Part shown: piece after piece, positions 13,101 through 24,945 of the stretch
Numbering within the stretch: position 1 is the stretch's first letter
Layout: every line of letters starts with the position of its first letter
Source of the DNA: Cinclus cinclus
Taxonomy: Eukaryota; Chordata; Aves; Passeriformes; Cinclidae
Assembly (NCBI RefSeq): GCF_963662255.1
Contig: NC_085047.1
Span: 21,142,758 to 21,206,757 of the forward strand
Direction: 5' to 3'
DNA: 64,000 nucleotides
The notes under the pieces: model-generated
Told to the model about the DNA's origin: nothing
What the model saw: the letters and a program-made list of their open reading frames with translations, nothing else
Databases searched by the model: none
Program-made: the position numbers and the translations under genes

Positions 13101-16100
13101 CTCATGACATTTTTGGAGTTCAAATTACTGTATATTTTCAAGGATCCAGGATAAGTATGTCTGAGTGGGGTGAGGAGTGTCTTTTGTATGTGTATACGCT
13201 TCAGAAGTCTTTTTTTCCTTTGCTGTGCTTTTGAGAGGCATGGCAAACTTGGTGTAAGTATTCACTGAATCAAGCCTATAGGGAGTATTTCACAACTTTT
13301 TTTTTGGTTGTGTCCTGCTACCCTTATTTCTGCACTTACAGAGTGGGAAGTAGGTGGTACCTGTGTAGGCCTGTAAATGTAACACTTTTTAACAAATAGA
13401 AATGACTTCAAGCTTTGTCTCTCTGTCCCTCCACTGATGTGTGTTTTTGTGCTGAAGCAGACTTGAGTAAGATGCATTTCTTACCTGCTACAGAAGAGGA
13501 AAAGACAGAAGGTCTTTAGGAACAGATCTGTTCCTGCATGACACAGGTATGTGTGTGTGCAGTTCAGCCATTATGGTAGCCTAGAGGAGTTTTCGTTCAT
13601 TTCAGTGGTGCTTTTTATGCAAGTGCCAGATGATGAAGAGACCTACACTGGTAGATGCACTGTGTACCATCTAGAAACTTCCACCTTCATGCCTGCTCAC
13701 AGGTGTGATCCAGAGCACAAAGGGTGTTTCATGAAAATTACAAGCAAGTTTTGAAACTATTTTAACCAAGTGAGTGTTTAGTTATATTTATTGTCATCTT
13801 AGTCTTTATCAAGAAAAGTAGCAAGAAAATAAAATAATTTATCCATTTAAGAAATATGTTTGTGAGCTAAGACCTGCTTCAATTTTGTGAATGGAGTGTC
13901 AGGTCATGATTAGCACATCCCAACAAATATGATGATACCTGAAATATTTGATAATAAAATAGGAAAATAATTACTGCTAAATAATTTTAAAGCATGCTCC
14001 TGATTTCTCTTTGGGTGGAGTAATCTAGTATGTTTAACCTTCCAGGGCAAGATTATTTCTTCCACTGTTTGAGCAAAGGTAGGAAAAGTATGCAAAGGGC
14101 AGGATTTTTTAATAGCAAATAACTTTCCAAAAAAATTGTCTGAGCGGAAATTTTTTCAAGAAAAATATTTTGCAGACATTTGTTACTGTTTTCATATCTT
14201 CCTTGGACTGGGACTTTGGGTTTCTGGGAAGTGGCAGAGTTAGTGCACAGCAAATAAAAATAAGAGAAACTGCTCTTTCTCTTGACAGGCTCATCAAACC
14301 ACAGTGAACAAAAATATTGTAAAATGGTAACAATTTGTCTCCAAAATAAAGCTCCAAAGCCTCTTGCTTTTATTTTTAAAAAAAAGTCATGAAACAGCAT
14401 GAGGGCAAAAGCCAAGAAAACACATTTTGTATGCCATCTAAGTGAGAAAAGGAACAGAAATGCTGTGCTGTGCCAGTTTCAAACAGAGGCAATCAAGCAA
14501 ATTTTCTGGCAAGAAGGCTATGCATAAGGCCACGGGATTGCAATAGGAGTCACAGAGAACAATAATTATTTCAAATTAAGATCAGAGCGAGTACTTCAAG
14601 AGTCCCGCACAGATTTCTTGCTTTGTAGTGCAAGAAGTCACTGGACTGTTAAAGTAACCACTGCTCGGATTGCAAAGGCTGGACTATGATCACTATAAAG
14701 GGGCACAGGAAATAATTTTTTTTTTTTAATAGTCAAGAGACTACAATAAAAAAACCCGTGCACCCAGAATTAGGCTCTCTTTGTTAATGAGATTTCATTA
14801 CCTTGATTCCTTGACAGGGGTTAATGGCTCCCTGTAGTGGATCACTGTAAAGCATTTAAATTTAATCAGTATGCATACAGTGCTAAAAAGAGCTAGAAAG
14901 TTCTACACCTCAGAGAAGGTCCTGCTTCATCCTGATAATAAAAAAGCTAAAACTTGCCTCTTTCAGAAGAGCCATCCCTCCTCCCTGCCTCAGGCACCCT
15001 AGAGCTGCCAGAAGCCCTTTCCTCCCAAAATGTCCCACAGAAGAGAACTGGATGAGGCATTAGCAGAGACCTGCCTTTTCCAAAGCTGTGGCTGTTTTCT
15101 GTCCACCCATGACAAAATGCAGCCTTTTCATCCCCAAAATGAAGACATGGTGACAGTGGCTGTGGCATAGCAGGATGTCACACCACAGCCAGATGTGAGC
15201 GGCTCAAAGGCCATGCAGGGCAGGTCAGACCTCAAGTGGTATCAGCGACTGAAACAGTACTTGCTACAGCCTCGGGTGCAAGAGAAGCTCAAGAGCAGCT
15301 TCTGGTCACCTTTCCCTTGTGTCCTTAGGTTTGGCACCAAGTGTACCTCGGGCTGAGAAGTCCAGGTCTATGTGAATATTACAACTGCAGACAGCTGTAC
15401 TGCTTTACATAACACTTAAACTAATAAGAGGACATTGTCTTCCCTGCAACACTTGCAACATTCAGACCCTGTCATTATCAAGAACACTTCTATAATCAGG
15501 ATTTTTCTTTCCACTGCCATCTTTTGGGAAGTGTTTAAGAAAAGGACATACTCCAGCATCTCTCTGTGTCTTGTGGATGTCAGTGAAGGGAATTTCTGCA
15601 TGCACATCTAAGTTTTCCTAATGGTATTAAGATCAACTAATAAATCGAATTCTTCTTCTCTAAGCAATCCTCCCAGACACAACACATAAAATCCTAAACT
15701 ATGCCATATTAGAATAAAACACATAGAGACAGATTTAAGATACAGTGCACCTTTACAAAGCTGACAAAATATTTTTCTGCTTTTAGTAGAGTAATTCAAT
15801 TAATCAAATGAGGAACTAAGAGTTCTCTGACCAGTAAAACTGGTAGATATCCTTCAGAATAGCATTCCGGCACTTAGGCATATTTGGGCAAAGATTCAGG
15901 AATATACTTGAGTTTGTTAATTGTTGCAGGAAGAGGTAGCTTCTTCCCTCACTTCTGTCTACTCTCATACATCTGATGAGATGGAGCATTCCACTGACTA
16001 ACATGTTTAACAGTGAACTGTGCCGATTGCTCATTTGTCATTTAGAGCCAATTGCTAGCCTGTGGCTTGTTCACAAAGCTGTAGCTCACTGACCCAAGAG

Positions 16101-19100
16101 GTAGTTAAATGGAAACTTTTTACACTTTTACCACTGAGTATAATTCATAGCAGCACTGCTAGAGGCACCACTTTGGACTAAAATAGTAAAATGCTGTGAT
16201 ACACTTTGCAAACTATTGTACCATAATAACACACAAACAATTGTATCATGAAAATTTGGGAGACTTCTACTGCAGGGAGCCAGCTCAACCTTTCCCAGGA
16301 CAGAGCAAGGCCAAGAATGATGAGTGACAGCTGAGAAGGGAGGTTTCTAAAGTAAGCCTGCAGTTCCCTGTTCACACTGCTATGGAACCAGCAATCACCA
16401 TAGTTCATTATCAGCACCTCAAGGTTCAGCCTGCTGATCACACACTTCAGTCTGAAGTGAGTCACCAGTTGTTTGTCTTCGCATTATTTTGGGGTTATGG
16501 ACTGGCAGCAGATGTGAAGCATTCTTACCAAAATAAAAAAACCCAAATCAACAACACGCCTAGGAAATGGCTGGTTGACAAGCACTTCTATGTAAACCAG
16601 CCTCCTTTCCAGTGTGTTGTGCACAGCAAACCCATTACATCTAATAAGGCGAATTCCTTGAATGGTGTCAGTGGCTGTGACCCATGGGGAGCTCCTTCTG
16701 CAGCGCTCGGTAGCACCAGCCCTGCAGAGAAGGAGCCCTCAGTGCAGTTCCCACATTGGACAAACAGCTGTGCTCGGACACATCGGCAGCCAGGCCATGG
16801 CTCTGTGCCAGCAGCACGATTCCGTGCCGATAAGTGGGAAGGCAGCTCTGCACTTGATCGCTTTGTGTGTTCCATGTTATTGGGTCTGCCTTTGTGTATC
16901 TCACACTGCCGATCACTGAACGGAGATCTAGTGGCAGTCATTTAAGTGTCTCCATCAAATCTGCCTGCCACCAAGAATGCAGGCAAAATGCCCAGAAGAG
17001 AGCATTAGGCAGAGGGTTCGAGCGCATGCTCTATGGCAGAGAACAGGAAAACATATTCAAAGGCAGGTATTTGCTAAATCCTACCTATAATTAATTCTAA
17101 TCCCATAATTAAAGTCGCATGCTTTTCTGCAAACATTCCCCCACGTTGGACCTTCCTCCCCAGCCCAAGGTCAGGCACCAATTCGTGCAAACGAGTACAT
17201 GCCACCAGGCAAGAGAGCTGCATCCCCAGGAATTGTGGTCACCCAGCCCGTGGTGCCCAGCTTACTGATCCTTGTCACAGCTCCCTGCCATCTGAGTCCA
17301 AGTAGCTTTCAGGCATTTTCCAGCAAACAGCATCTGGGCCAGATCCTCAAAAACATGTAAGAGATGAACCCGCCTGGAAATCACTTACCAGCACCAAGCA
17401 TCTTAATATCATCATAAATTGTGAGCTTTGTGCTTGTGCTGTGCCAGCAGAGGCCTGTGCACGGGAGTTGGGGCTGTGGTGATGCCAATCTCATCATGCC
17501 CAGATTTGCAGAGAGAAGAGGAGATGCCTACCTGAGCCCACATAGGTAGGCTCACAGCATGAGGAGTAGACTAGAGGAAACATAATTATGTCTGCGTGGA
17601 CTAAAATCTCCTTATTGTAGCTGCTTCCACTGCCAGGTTGTATTTTCACACATAGGCACACATAATTACCTGCACACAAGCAACAGATACCGGTCCACAT
17701 GCAGATATACTCTGCATGGTAGTAAGAAAGTGGGGAAGCCCTAGGGTGCCATTTTCATACAGAAAGCTGAGTGATCAGCCACAGTGAGCACACACATTAA
17801 TGAATTTGCAGATGAACTGGAGCAGAGTCAAGTGCTTAGTTTTTAGAAATGCGTTTACAAATGGATAAACAGAGACCTCCCCAGGCATTACAAGAAATGA
17901 TCATATAATTGCCACTGAAGCCAAAGATAGCTTATGGATGACCATTGGTTTTTAAGATTAAGCCATTTATTTAGATGTTATCACACTTCTCTAAGAAAGA
18001 AGCTCTAGGCACCATTTTGAATTTTAAAAATCCTAGAAACTAGCATCTGCCACGTGTTGAATATTCCCCATTAGAAGCAGGTTCATGCATGCATGTGTTT
18101 TGAAATGTTTATTATGACAATACTTGTTATGACTGCCTTAGATTTAGTAAATACCACATGATAATCAGACACAGTTGTTAGACCTTGAGCAAAATATGAT
18201 TTAATTTATTTTTAACATACTGAACAATAGCTATTTCTTGGTAATCTAAACTGAACACAGACACTTGAGACTACTTTGTTTCCTTGGAGGGGACAGTGAA
18301 AAGGAGGGAGGGAAAAAAAATAAACCTGATCTCTGTGGGAGAGTTTCACAAGAAGCAAAAAGGCAGGATCACATTAACCATAAATCCCACTTTCCTCCCT
18401 ACTGAATGCACAGGCCTTTTTAGACACTTTAGTAAATTCTTCACCTACTCAAGAAACAGGTATTGTCTTCAGTGAAGCTTTAGGCTCTGTTAGAAGCAAA
18501 ATGGTGCAGGACCCCAAACCTGCTGGGGCATAGATCAGCCATCTCATGCCAATGGCATGGCTGGGTCCTCGCACAGGGGCTGTGCTCTCCTTTACTGTCC
18601 TCCTGCTCTTCACTGCAGAAAATAAGATTAAATCAGTGCAGCTAGTGCTAATTTGGGTTACAAAACAGGTCAACTTTCAGAGGAAATCCATCTCAGGTAC
18701 ATTTGGTTGCCTTCACTCCCTGCTTTTATGTGGAATATGATTGAATTTGCAAAAAGAAACCCCCTACACTGGTGTTTATTTAGTTTGCTGGCAAATTTGA
18801 AAACATCTGCCCAAATTACATAAAGACTCTTTTGGCACAGAAAGACAGAAGTGTGGCAATGTGTGCATTAAATGGCTCTTAAGCATGTAAAGAATTATTT
18901 GACATGCATTATTCCTGTCCCTGAAAACACAAGTTTCCACTAAAATCCAGGGTATCCCTCAGGTCTCTTCAAGAAAGTACTGACAGTACTGACTGACTGA
19001 CAAGTTAGTCCTCAAAGCAATTAATGATCCAGAGATTAATTTTAGCTGTGAGAAAGTTTTGAAATAGTGTATTTGAAAACTGTGGACAACAATGTGCCAA

Positions 19101-20054
19101 GAAATTCACTGCTCAAGTTACCCACACTTTGCAGTGTCAGTGCTGAGAACACCAATCAACATTTGCTTGACTCTCACATCTGAAAACACCCCACCATTGA
19201 AATCACCACAGCTATTCACTGGATAGGAATAGCTTTGTTCACTACAAGAACTAAAGCCTCGATAGCTGCTCTTCTCATTTTGTGCAGAGAATTCTTCCAG
19301 AAAAGATAGTTAGCGAACAGAATTAGTTTACAAATGCCAACACCCCCACCCCCCAATTTATAAGCCCAGAGCTTAATCCACTACTTTTCATGTGTTGGAG
19401 CCCTTAAGAAAAACATATGTGTGGTGGGGCTATGCACACAGTTGTGAGCACAACCTGGTGGTTTAAGGGATCTGTATTGTGGAAAGCAGGGACAGGATAG
19501 GTACTTGTTCCCAAAGTAGCACTAAAAATGAAAACAGGAAAAAAAATGTTCTATCACTATGTGAGGACCTCAATTCTCTCTTACAGGCTCTTCCGTGATG
19601 TCCCTTGAGCTGCCATGTGTATGAACTGGGGCCAGCTAGTAGAAGCCCCGCAGAGAGAAGCTGTACACCTCACCCACCAGCTCTCTGCAATACACCAGCC
19701 GCTCCTTATGCACCTCAACACTCTGTTTGCCATTTCCATTGCATTATACTGCTCTTGCATGTCTCTGTATGACAGACATTATAGTGAGACATACAATGCT
19801 CCTGTGCTATTGGATCTCCTGTCCCTGGCACAGCAGAGCCATCCCTGGATGCACCATTGTAGATACTTGACAATAGGATTTGTTAACAAGGTCACCCCTT
19901 AATCACTTTATCTCAAGACAAAAACACCCTGGAGAATTTAGCTTTTTATCCTCAATTTTTTAGTAGCACTCTTCTGGGAACAAAATCTCCAGAGTCACTA
20001 GGATTTTTATTTTGCAGAAGTTATTTTACATGTGGAAACCAGAGCACTAGCAAA

Positions 20055-20086
20055 GCCATCCCCCCAGTGAGGCCATCCCCCCAGTG
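20055..20086 (+). repeat. Two-copy 17-bp tandem repeat
   Basis: The 15-base block GCCATCCCCCCAGTG occurs twice with a 17-base period (20055-20069 and 20072-20086). It is a local duplication in non-coding DNA, too short to assign a function. Confidence 0.85.
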
Positions 20087-22589
20087 CAGTGGGAAACTGG
20101 TCCCTGCAGCTTCAGGCAGCCCCTATGGAAGGGACAGCAGGGAAGATACTTCAGGTCACTGAGATCTACTCATGCCTTATGCTTGTTTGGGAAATACAGC
20201 AATTCAAAAGCAAGGGCTGGTAAATTAACCCCATGAGGGCAGTCTCTGGATGAGTATCTTAAAAGTTCTGAGACAACCCAATGTTGCTTGCAGAGTGATG
20301 ACTTTCCTGTAAGAACCAATAAATCAAGGTCTAGTTTCCACTCCTTACAAGACCACCTATGATTTCAAGTCCCAAGTGGATAGGCATCACTCTTTCCATA
20401 CATTCTTTACATAATTAGATGAAAACAGCCATTATTTTTCCACACCAATTTAAGAATTATGACTGCTGGTACATTTTGTTGTCTCCTCTTTCTGCTGACA
20501 AACTCAAATAGCCAGAGGAAGATCCTCAGGAGAACAGCTCTACTGACGAGATTATTGAGAAATGTTCTCATTTAAGCTTTGCCTGAAAAAATGTGTTTTT
20601 TCAGGGACTTTCTCACCCACAGAGCCAACCAGATGCCTTCACACACAAGCAACTGAACACTGTGGTTTAGGATAATATTCCTACACCCTCAAGTGTCTTG
20701 TCCCACCTTACATGAAGCAAAATGTTTGCTGTGGCTTCATCAGAATGACTGGTGCAAAATTATGTCACATGGTGGGAAGGCTCAGTGGCTCCCCTTCTCC
20801 ATCTTCCTTCCAACATCCAAAGTTACAGTAAAACTTTGTTTCCTCCAAGCCCTTGGCTTCTTTAAAGGTGCACACATGCACTTATTAAGCTGCCACAAAT
20901 ACAGAGACACATTCCTATTGCTTTCTGACAAAAACCCTGGAAAACCCCAATCTAAAACCAAATGATTGCTCCACCAACAGTCATACTTGAAAGCATGTCA
21001 GATCACATTATGTGAATAGACGTGAAGGTAATCCCTGAATTCCTGGGATTTGGGTGAAGGGAGTGGGAAATCTTGAACTTGGGCTGCATCTTCAATAGAG
21101 GTGTTTCTCCTCCTCACTCAGTTTTCCTTTAGTTCTGTCACTGCTGGGAAAACACCTCCTTTTGCTGTTCAGAAACTCTGGAGGATCTGTCCAACATTTA
21201 GGCTCTACAGGCTCCTTTTGAAAACCAAGAGCAAGATTTTCAGTAGCTTTTAGGCATTTAAAGATGCTGGGGGTTTCCTAGTGAGGTCTTTAAACTAGAG
21301 CTGTGCACCCAGACATTCAGAAAAAAACTGCAAGGCAGAAAAAAACACACCTTCAACTTCTCTCAGTACATAAGTAACTTTTTAGAGCTGAGTAGGATGA
21401 GAGGCAATAAGCGGAAACTGTGAAGGACTATCCCCAGCATCCCTCATGCTTCTTGGCAGGCTTTCCCTGTAGTGATGGTATCTGACAGCAATAACCCAGC
21501 AGCAGCACACACGACTCTACCACATTTCCCATCAAGGCAAATTTTGTCTGATCCCTCCTTCTTTTGGGAGCAGGGAGAGATGAGCTGGGCACAAAACACA
21601 GGCTGTGTTTCCAGTACCTGTGGCAGATGTCAAGCCTCAGACAGCTCACAAGGGAGGCTCTGACCTCCCACAAAGATGTCAGCCAAGTCTCATCTAGCCC
21701 AAGGTTGTTCAGTAAATAAACCCCCACCTTCCACCTCAGCTAGTCACAGGCACCAGCCCCAGCCAAAATCAATAGATGAGAAGCAATCTGTCATTTCCAG
21801 GTCACACTGGTTGGGTTATGGATGAGTCAAAAACCACTACAGGAAACACAGATGTGGTGAGATCACCTCCTTCTCTGGGGCCTTCCTATCTCTACAAGTC
21901 CTGCCTGATCTCCCTCAAAATTTCCATGTGCGTACACAAAACCATCTCATGTACCTCATGATCGTGCCTGTTCCAACGCAGGTGTGTTGCGTGACACTTG
22001 ACAGGGCCAGGCCAGCCTGACACAAGCAGCAGGAGGCCGAGTTCACCTGAGCTGCAGGCAAGCTGGTGTCTCCCTGAAGGAAAGTTTTTTCAATTATTTC
22101 AAATACCTCCCACTCGCACACAAAGCCCATGTTCTGTAATAAAAACAAGGAAAAAATCTCATCCAAAGGAATTTTATCTATTTCCCCCTCTACTTATTCC
22201 ACTGAAGTTACTTTTTTAAAAAAAAACAATCCCTCAAAACTGTCCACCAGAACAACAAAGTAGCCAAGACGCTAATATAAATAACCTCATTCTTCAAAAC
22301 CCACCTTGCTGTTCATACTAGTAGGTTTCAAAAACAGTCCTATATCATCCAGTAGCTTATAATTTTTTAAGGGTTTCACTGCATTTCTCCCTTCATACAT
22401 GTAATGTTTTTCCTTTGAGAGAGATGCAGAGAATACTGCAAATTTTCCTGTAACTGGGATTTTCCCTGCAAACTTGGGCAGGCATTACCCTATTCAGCTA
22501 CAGGGAGGCAAAGTGTTGCAAGTTACTCCTTCTGTACAGAAAGGAGCAGGAAAGCCAAGAAAGACAAGAAGGGGGACATATCCCTGCCT

Positions 22590-22613
22590 CCCCCATTCCC
22601 CCCTCCCCCTCCC
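22590..22613 (-). repeat. C-rich tract with G-quadruplex pattern on the minus strand
   Basis: Four C runs of five, six, five and three bases are separated by only one to three bases. The minus strand therefore has four closely spaced G runs, which satisfies the usual G3+ N1-7 quadruplex pattern. The tract is followed almost directly by a 37-A homopolymer. Confidence 0.75.
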
Positions 22614-22615
22614 AC

Positions 22616-22616
<1 letters not shown>

Positions 22617-22653
<37 letters not shown>
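22617..22653 (+). repeat. Poly(A) homopolymer, 37 bases
   Basis: This is an uninterrupted A37 run directly right of the C-rich tract. Nothing upstream of it reads like a retrocopied mRNA or SINE, so it is called a simple repeat. Run length is prone to sequencing and assembly error. Confidence 0.9.
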
Positions 22654-22657
<4 letters not shown>

Positions 22658-23895
22658 GCTTAGGGTTCATGTGCTTAGATGAAGCTGCAGTGGGTCAATT
22701 CAGTCACCACAACCCAGCCAAACCACAATAACTGATCATGTACAGGCTGTCCTCCCACTCCAAAGCTCACCATTGAGCTTTAAGCAGAAATACCATGTCC
22801 CAAGGCCCTAATCCTTTAACTCACAGCAGCACAGCCAGCTGTGGGCTAAAAGCCATGTTAAACTCATTGGAGGAGAAGCATATTTTGAACAAGGATGAGT
22901 GACTGTACTTGGGCTTTAGCTACACTTACAAACTCCTGTACATCTTGGCTCTGGTTTTCTTTGCCACAGGGCAGCTGGTTACATCCAAGAATTCCTGGGA
23001 GGGAAAGTGACTGTAGAAACTCAGCTGTGTAACATATGCTCCATCTAGCGTTTATTCAAAGTATCTCATGGTCTTAAAATGTTTGGTTTGCTGTTAACAT
23101 GTATTTCCATCTTTTCTGTAGTTCCTATGTGTATACATGACCTTTGTTGAAAATAATCTTCTTTTTGTTTCAACTACACCATTTTGATCTAGCCTCCACT
23201 TACACCTTCAGTAATGATTATACACTGATTTCCATTTAGAGATCAAATCTCACAGAGCAAAATGAAGGGAAAATGTTATAAAAGAGCAGCAAATATTTCC
23301 CCAGGTGCTTTGCTAACGCGGAGGGAATGCAAAATTTCAAGAAGGAGCAAAACATAAAACCTGGAGGACACACAGGGGAAAGTTTCTCCCCATGAAAGAT
23401 ACTTCCCAGACTTGGGGGCCCAGTGCTGAGCCCCTTTCCCACAATCCAAGGTACTTTTTTGTCCTCTATGTCGAGCCAGGCTGCTGGGGAAGGACAGAAA
23501 AATAAGCAGGTGGCACAAAGCCTTTGCTGCCTCTTCAGGCCACTTTCATCACACCAGAGTACAGCAGCTGCTGGGAACAAGTCCTGACAAGCAGTTTGGC
23601 AAAGCTCTGGAGCATGAATGACCTGGAAATGCACCCAGGTTGGGTGCAAGGCATATTTGTATGGTAGTAAAAAGGGATAGTGGCAACAGCCATCAGAGTT
23701 GCCAAGTGTATTTGAAAACTTGAATGCCAGATTTGGTTTGGGGCAAAACACACAGTCTCTTTTTACCACGAGCTGTCCCCTAATTTGCATTACTTGAGGG
23801 AGTTCCCGGTTCCTAATTTGCTGGTCAGCTCATGGTAATGCCTTTAACTGCAAAAAGAGCCAACAGCATAGCAGGACTCGTGAGGTGCTTGGCGC

Positions 23896-23924
23896 GGGGG
23901 GGGGGGGGGGGGGGGGGGGGGGGG
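23896..23924 (+). repeat. Poly(G) homopolymer, 29 bases
   Basis: This is an uninterrupted G29 run about 700 bases upstream of the first COL8A1 coding exon, in non-coding sequence. A run this long can form G-quadruplexes, and it may also be a base-calling or gap artefact, as long G tracts are a known error mode. Confidence 0.9.
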
Positions 23925-24632
23925 CTGCCTTGCAATGGGGCCAGGATCTGCAGTGGGGGAGACCTTTAGAAAATAGTTGAACATTCCCAGAGAAAGGCTT
24001 GGGTTAGCAGGAGCAGTGGTGGCCTAACCAGGCCCACTTCTTCTGGGAGTAAGCCAAGAGGATCCCAGCCCAGCTAAGAGGAGAGCTGGCAAGGAGCTGT
24101 GATAGAAACAGACAGCCCTTGGACACTGCAGCCACAGCGCACAATCCCAGGCACAGATTTAAGCTCAGAAGCAGAGCTTTCATTGCTGTGGGAAGTAGAA
24201 GGGGCACTGATAATATAGCTTCCTCAGGCAGAACACATTTAGGAGATCCCCAAATCCCCTGCCTGCTCTTCCCCTGGACCAGAGCTTGCAGCCAAGCTCC
24301 TCAAAGCTGTGCTGTGGCACTGACAAAGGTGAGAAGGCAGCAAACTGGGAGCAGGTCCCTGTGTGGAGTAACCAGAGGGCACCTCTGGGGTGGCATAAAA
24401 CTAAATCCATAAAAGGGTATTTGCTATAATAGCACTGCATGAGTAGAGCCTCCATTAACCTAGATACAGGCCCGCTTACAGAATGCAGTACACAAACCAG
24501 GGCCACTTTGCAGAGATTTAGGACCAGTTTGCTGCAGAAAATAAGAACAGCTTGCCCTAATGGGGAATGCACAAAACACAAAAAAAAACCATCTTCAGCC
24601 AACACTGTGTTTTGTGGTGCTTTTCACAGGTG

Positions 24633-24945
24633 ATGGCCATGCTGCTCTTCCCTGTGCAGCTGCTGGCAGTGGCTTCCACTGTTTATCTAGAACTGGTGAG
24701 GTCTGCTCAAGGAGGTGCCTACTATGGGATCAAGCAGCTGCCACCTCAGGTGCCCCAGTACCAGCCCCTTGGACAACAAGTACCTCACATGCCGCTGGGC
24801 AAAGAAGGCATCCCGATGCAGCACCTGGGCAAGGAGGTGCCCCACATGCCCTATGGGAAGGAGTACCCCCATCTGCCCCAGTACAGGAAGGAGGTCCCGC
24901 AGATGCCCATGATTGGCAAGGATATGGCTCCCAAGAAAGAGAAAG
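24633..24945 (+). CDS. COL8A1: COL8A1 first coding exon (signal peptide and NC2)
   Basis: This exon encodes residues 1-104 plus the first base of codon 105. The acceptor AG is at 24628-24629, so only three bases of 5' UTR precede the ATG in this exon. The donor GT is at 24946-24947 (AAAG|GTAGGT). A hydrophobic stretch at about residues 3-19 forms the signal peptide, with cleavage likely around residues 25-28 just before AYYGIK. The NC2 segment repeats short Pro-His-Met/Leu-Pro and Gly-Lys-Glu motifs, as in other COL8A1 proteins. An in-frame ATG at 24567 lies in the intron and is not used. Confidence 0.95.

Larger units (their letters stand above)
1..24629. other. Non-coding region: COL8A1 upstream or 5' intronic sequence
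   Basis: No open reading frame here resembles a known protein, and none shows a convincing exon. The COL8A1 coding exon opens with a splice acceptor, so at least the right-hand part must be intron. In mammals the 5' UTR exons lie tens of kb upstream. Apart from the repeats listed separately, the sequence is ordinary AT-rich DNA. A short non-coding UTR exon could be hidden here and would not be recognisable by eye. Confidence 0.7.

Noticed and set aside
16382..16945. 187-codon plus-strand open frame, with long frames on both strands of the same stretch
   Set aside because: There is no recognisable domain or exon structure, and open frames appear in several overlapping registers, which indicates a locally stop-poor, GC-richer stretch rather than coding.
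22474..22731. Possible processed pseudogene or SINE ending in the 37-A run
   Set aside because: The sequence before the A run is a C-rich simple tract, no gene or SINE body was recognised, and no flanking direct repeats were seen.
23236..23790. 184-codon minus-strand open frame
   Set aside because: The translation has no family resemblance, and other frames are equally open. It lies in the non-coding region left of COL8A1.
24567..24632. Upstream in-frame ATG extending the COL8A1 start by 22 codons
   Set aside because: It lies on the intron side of a good splice acceptor (AG at 24628-24629), and the extension does not resemble a signal peptide. The ATG at 24633 has the proper context and starts the hydrophobic signal.
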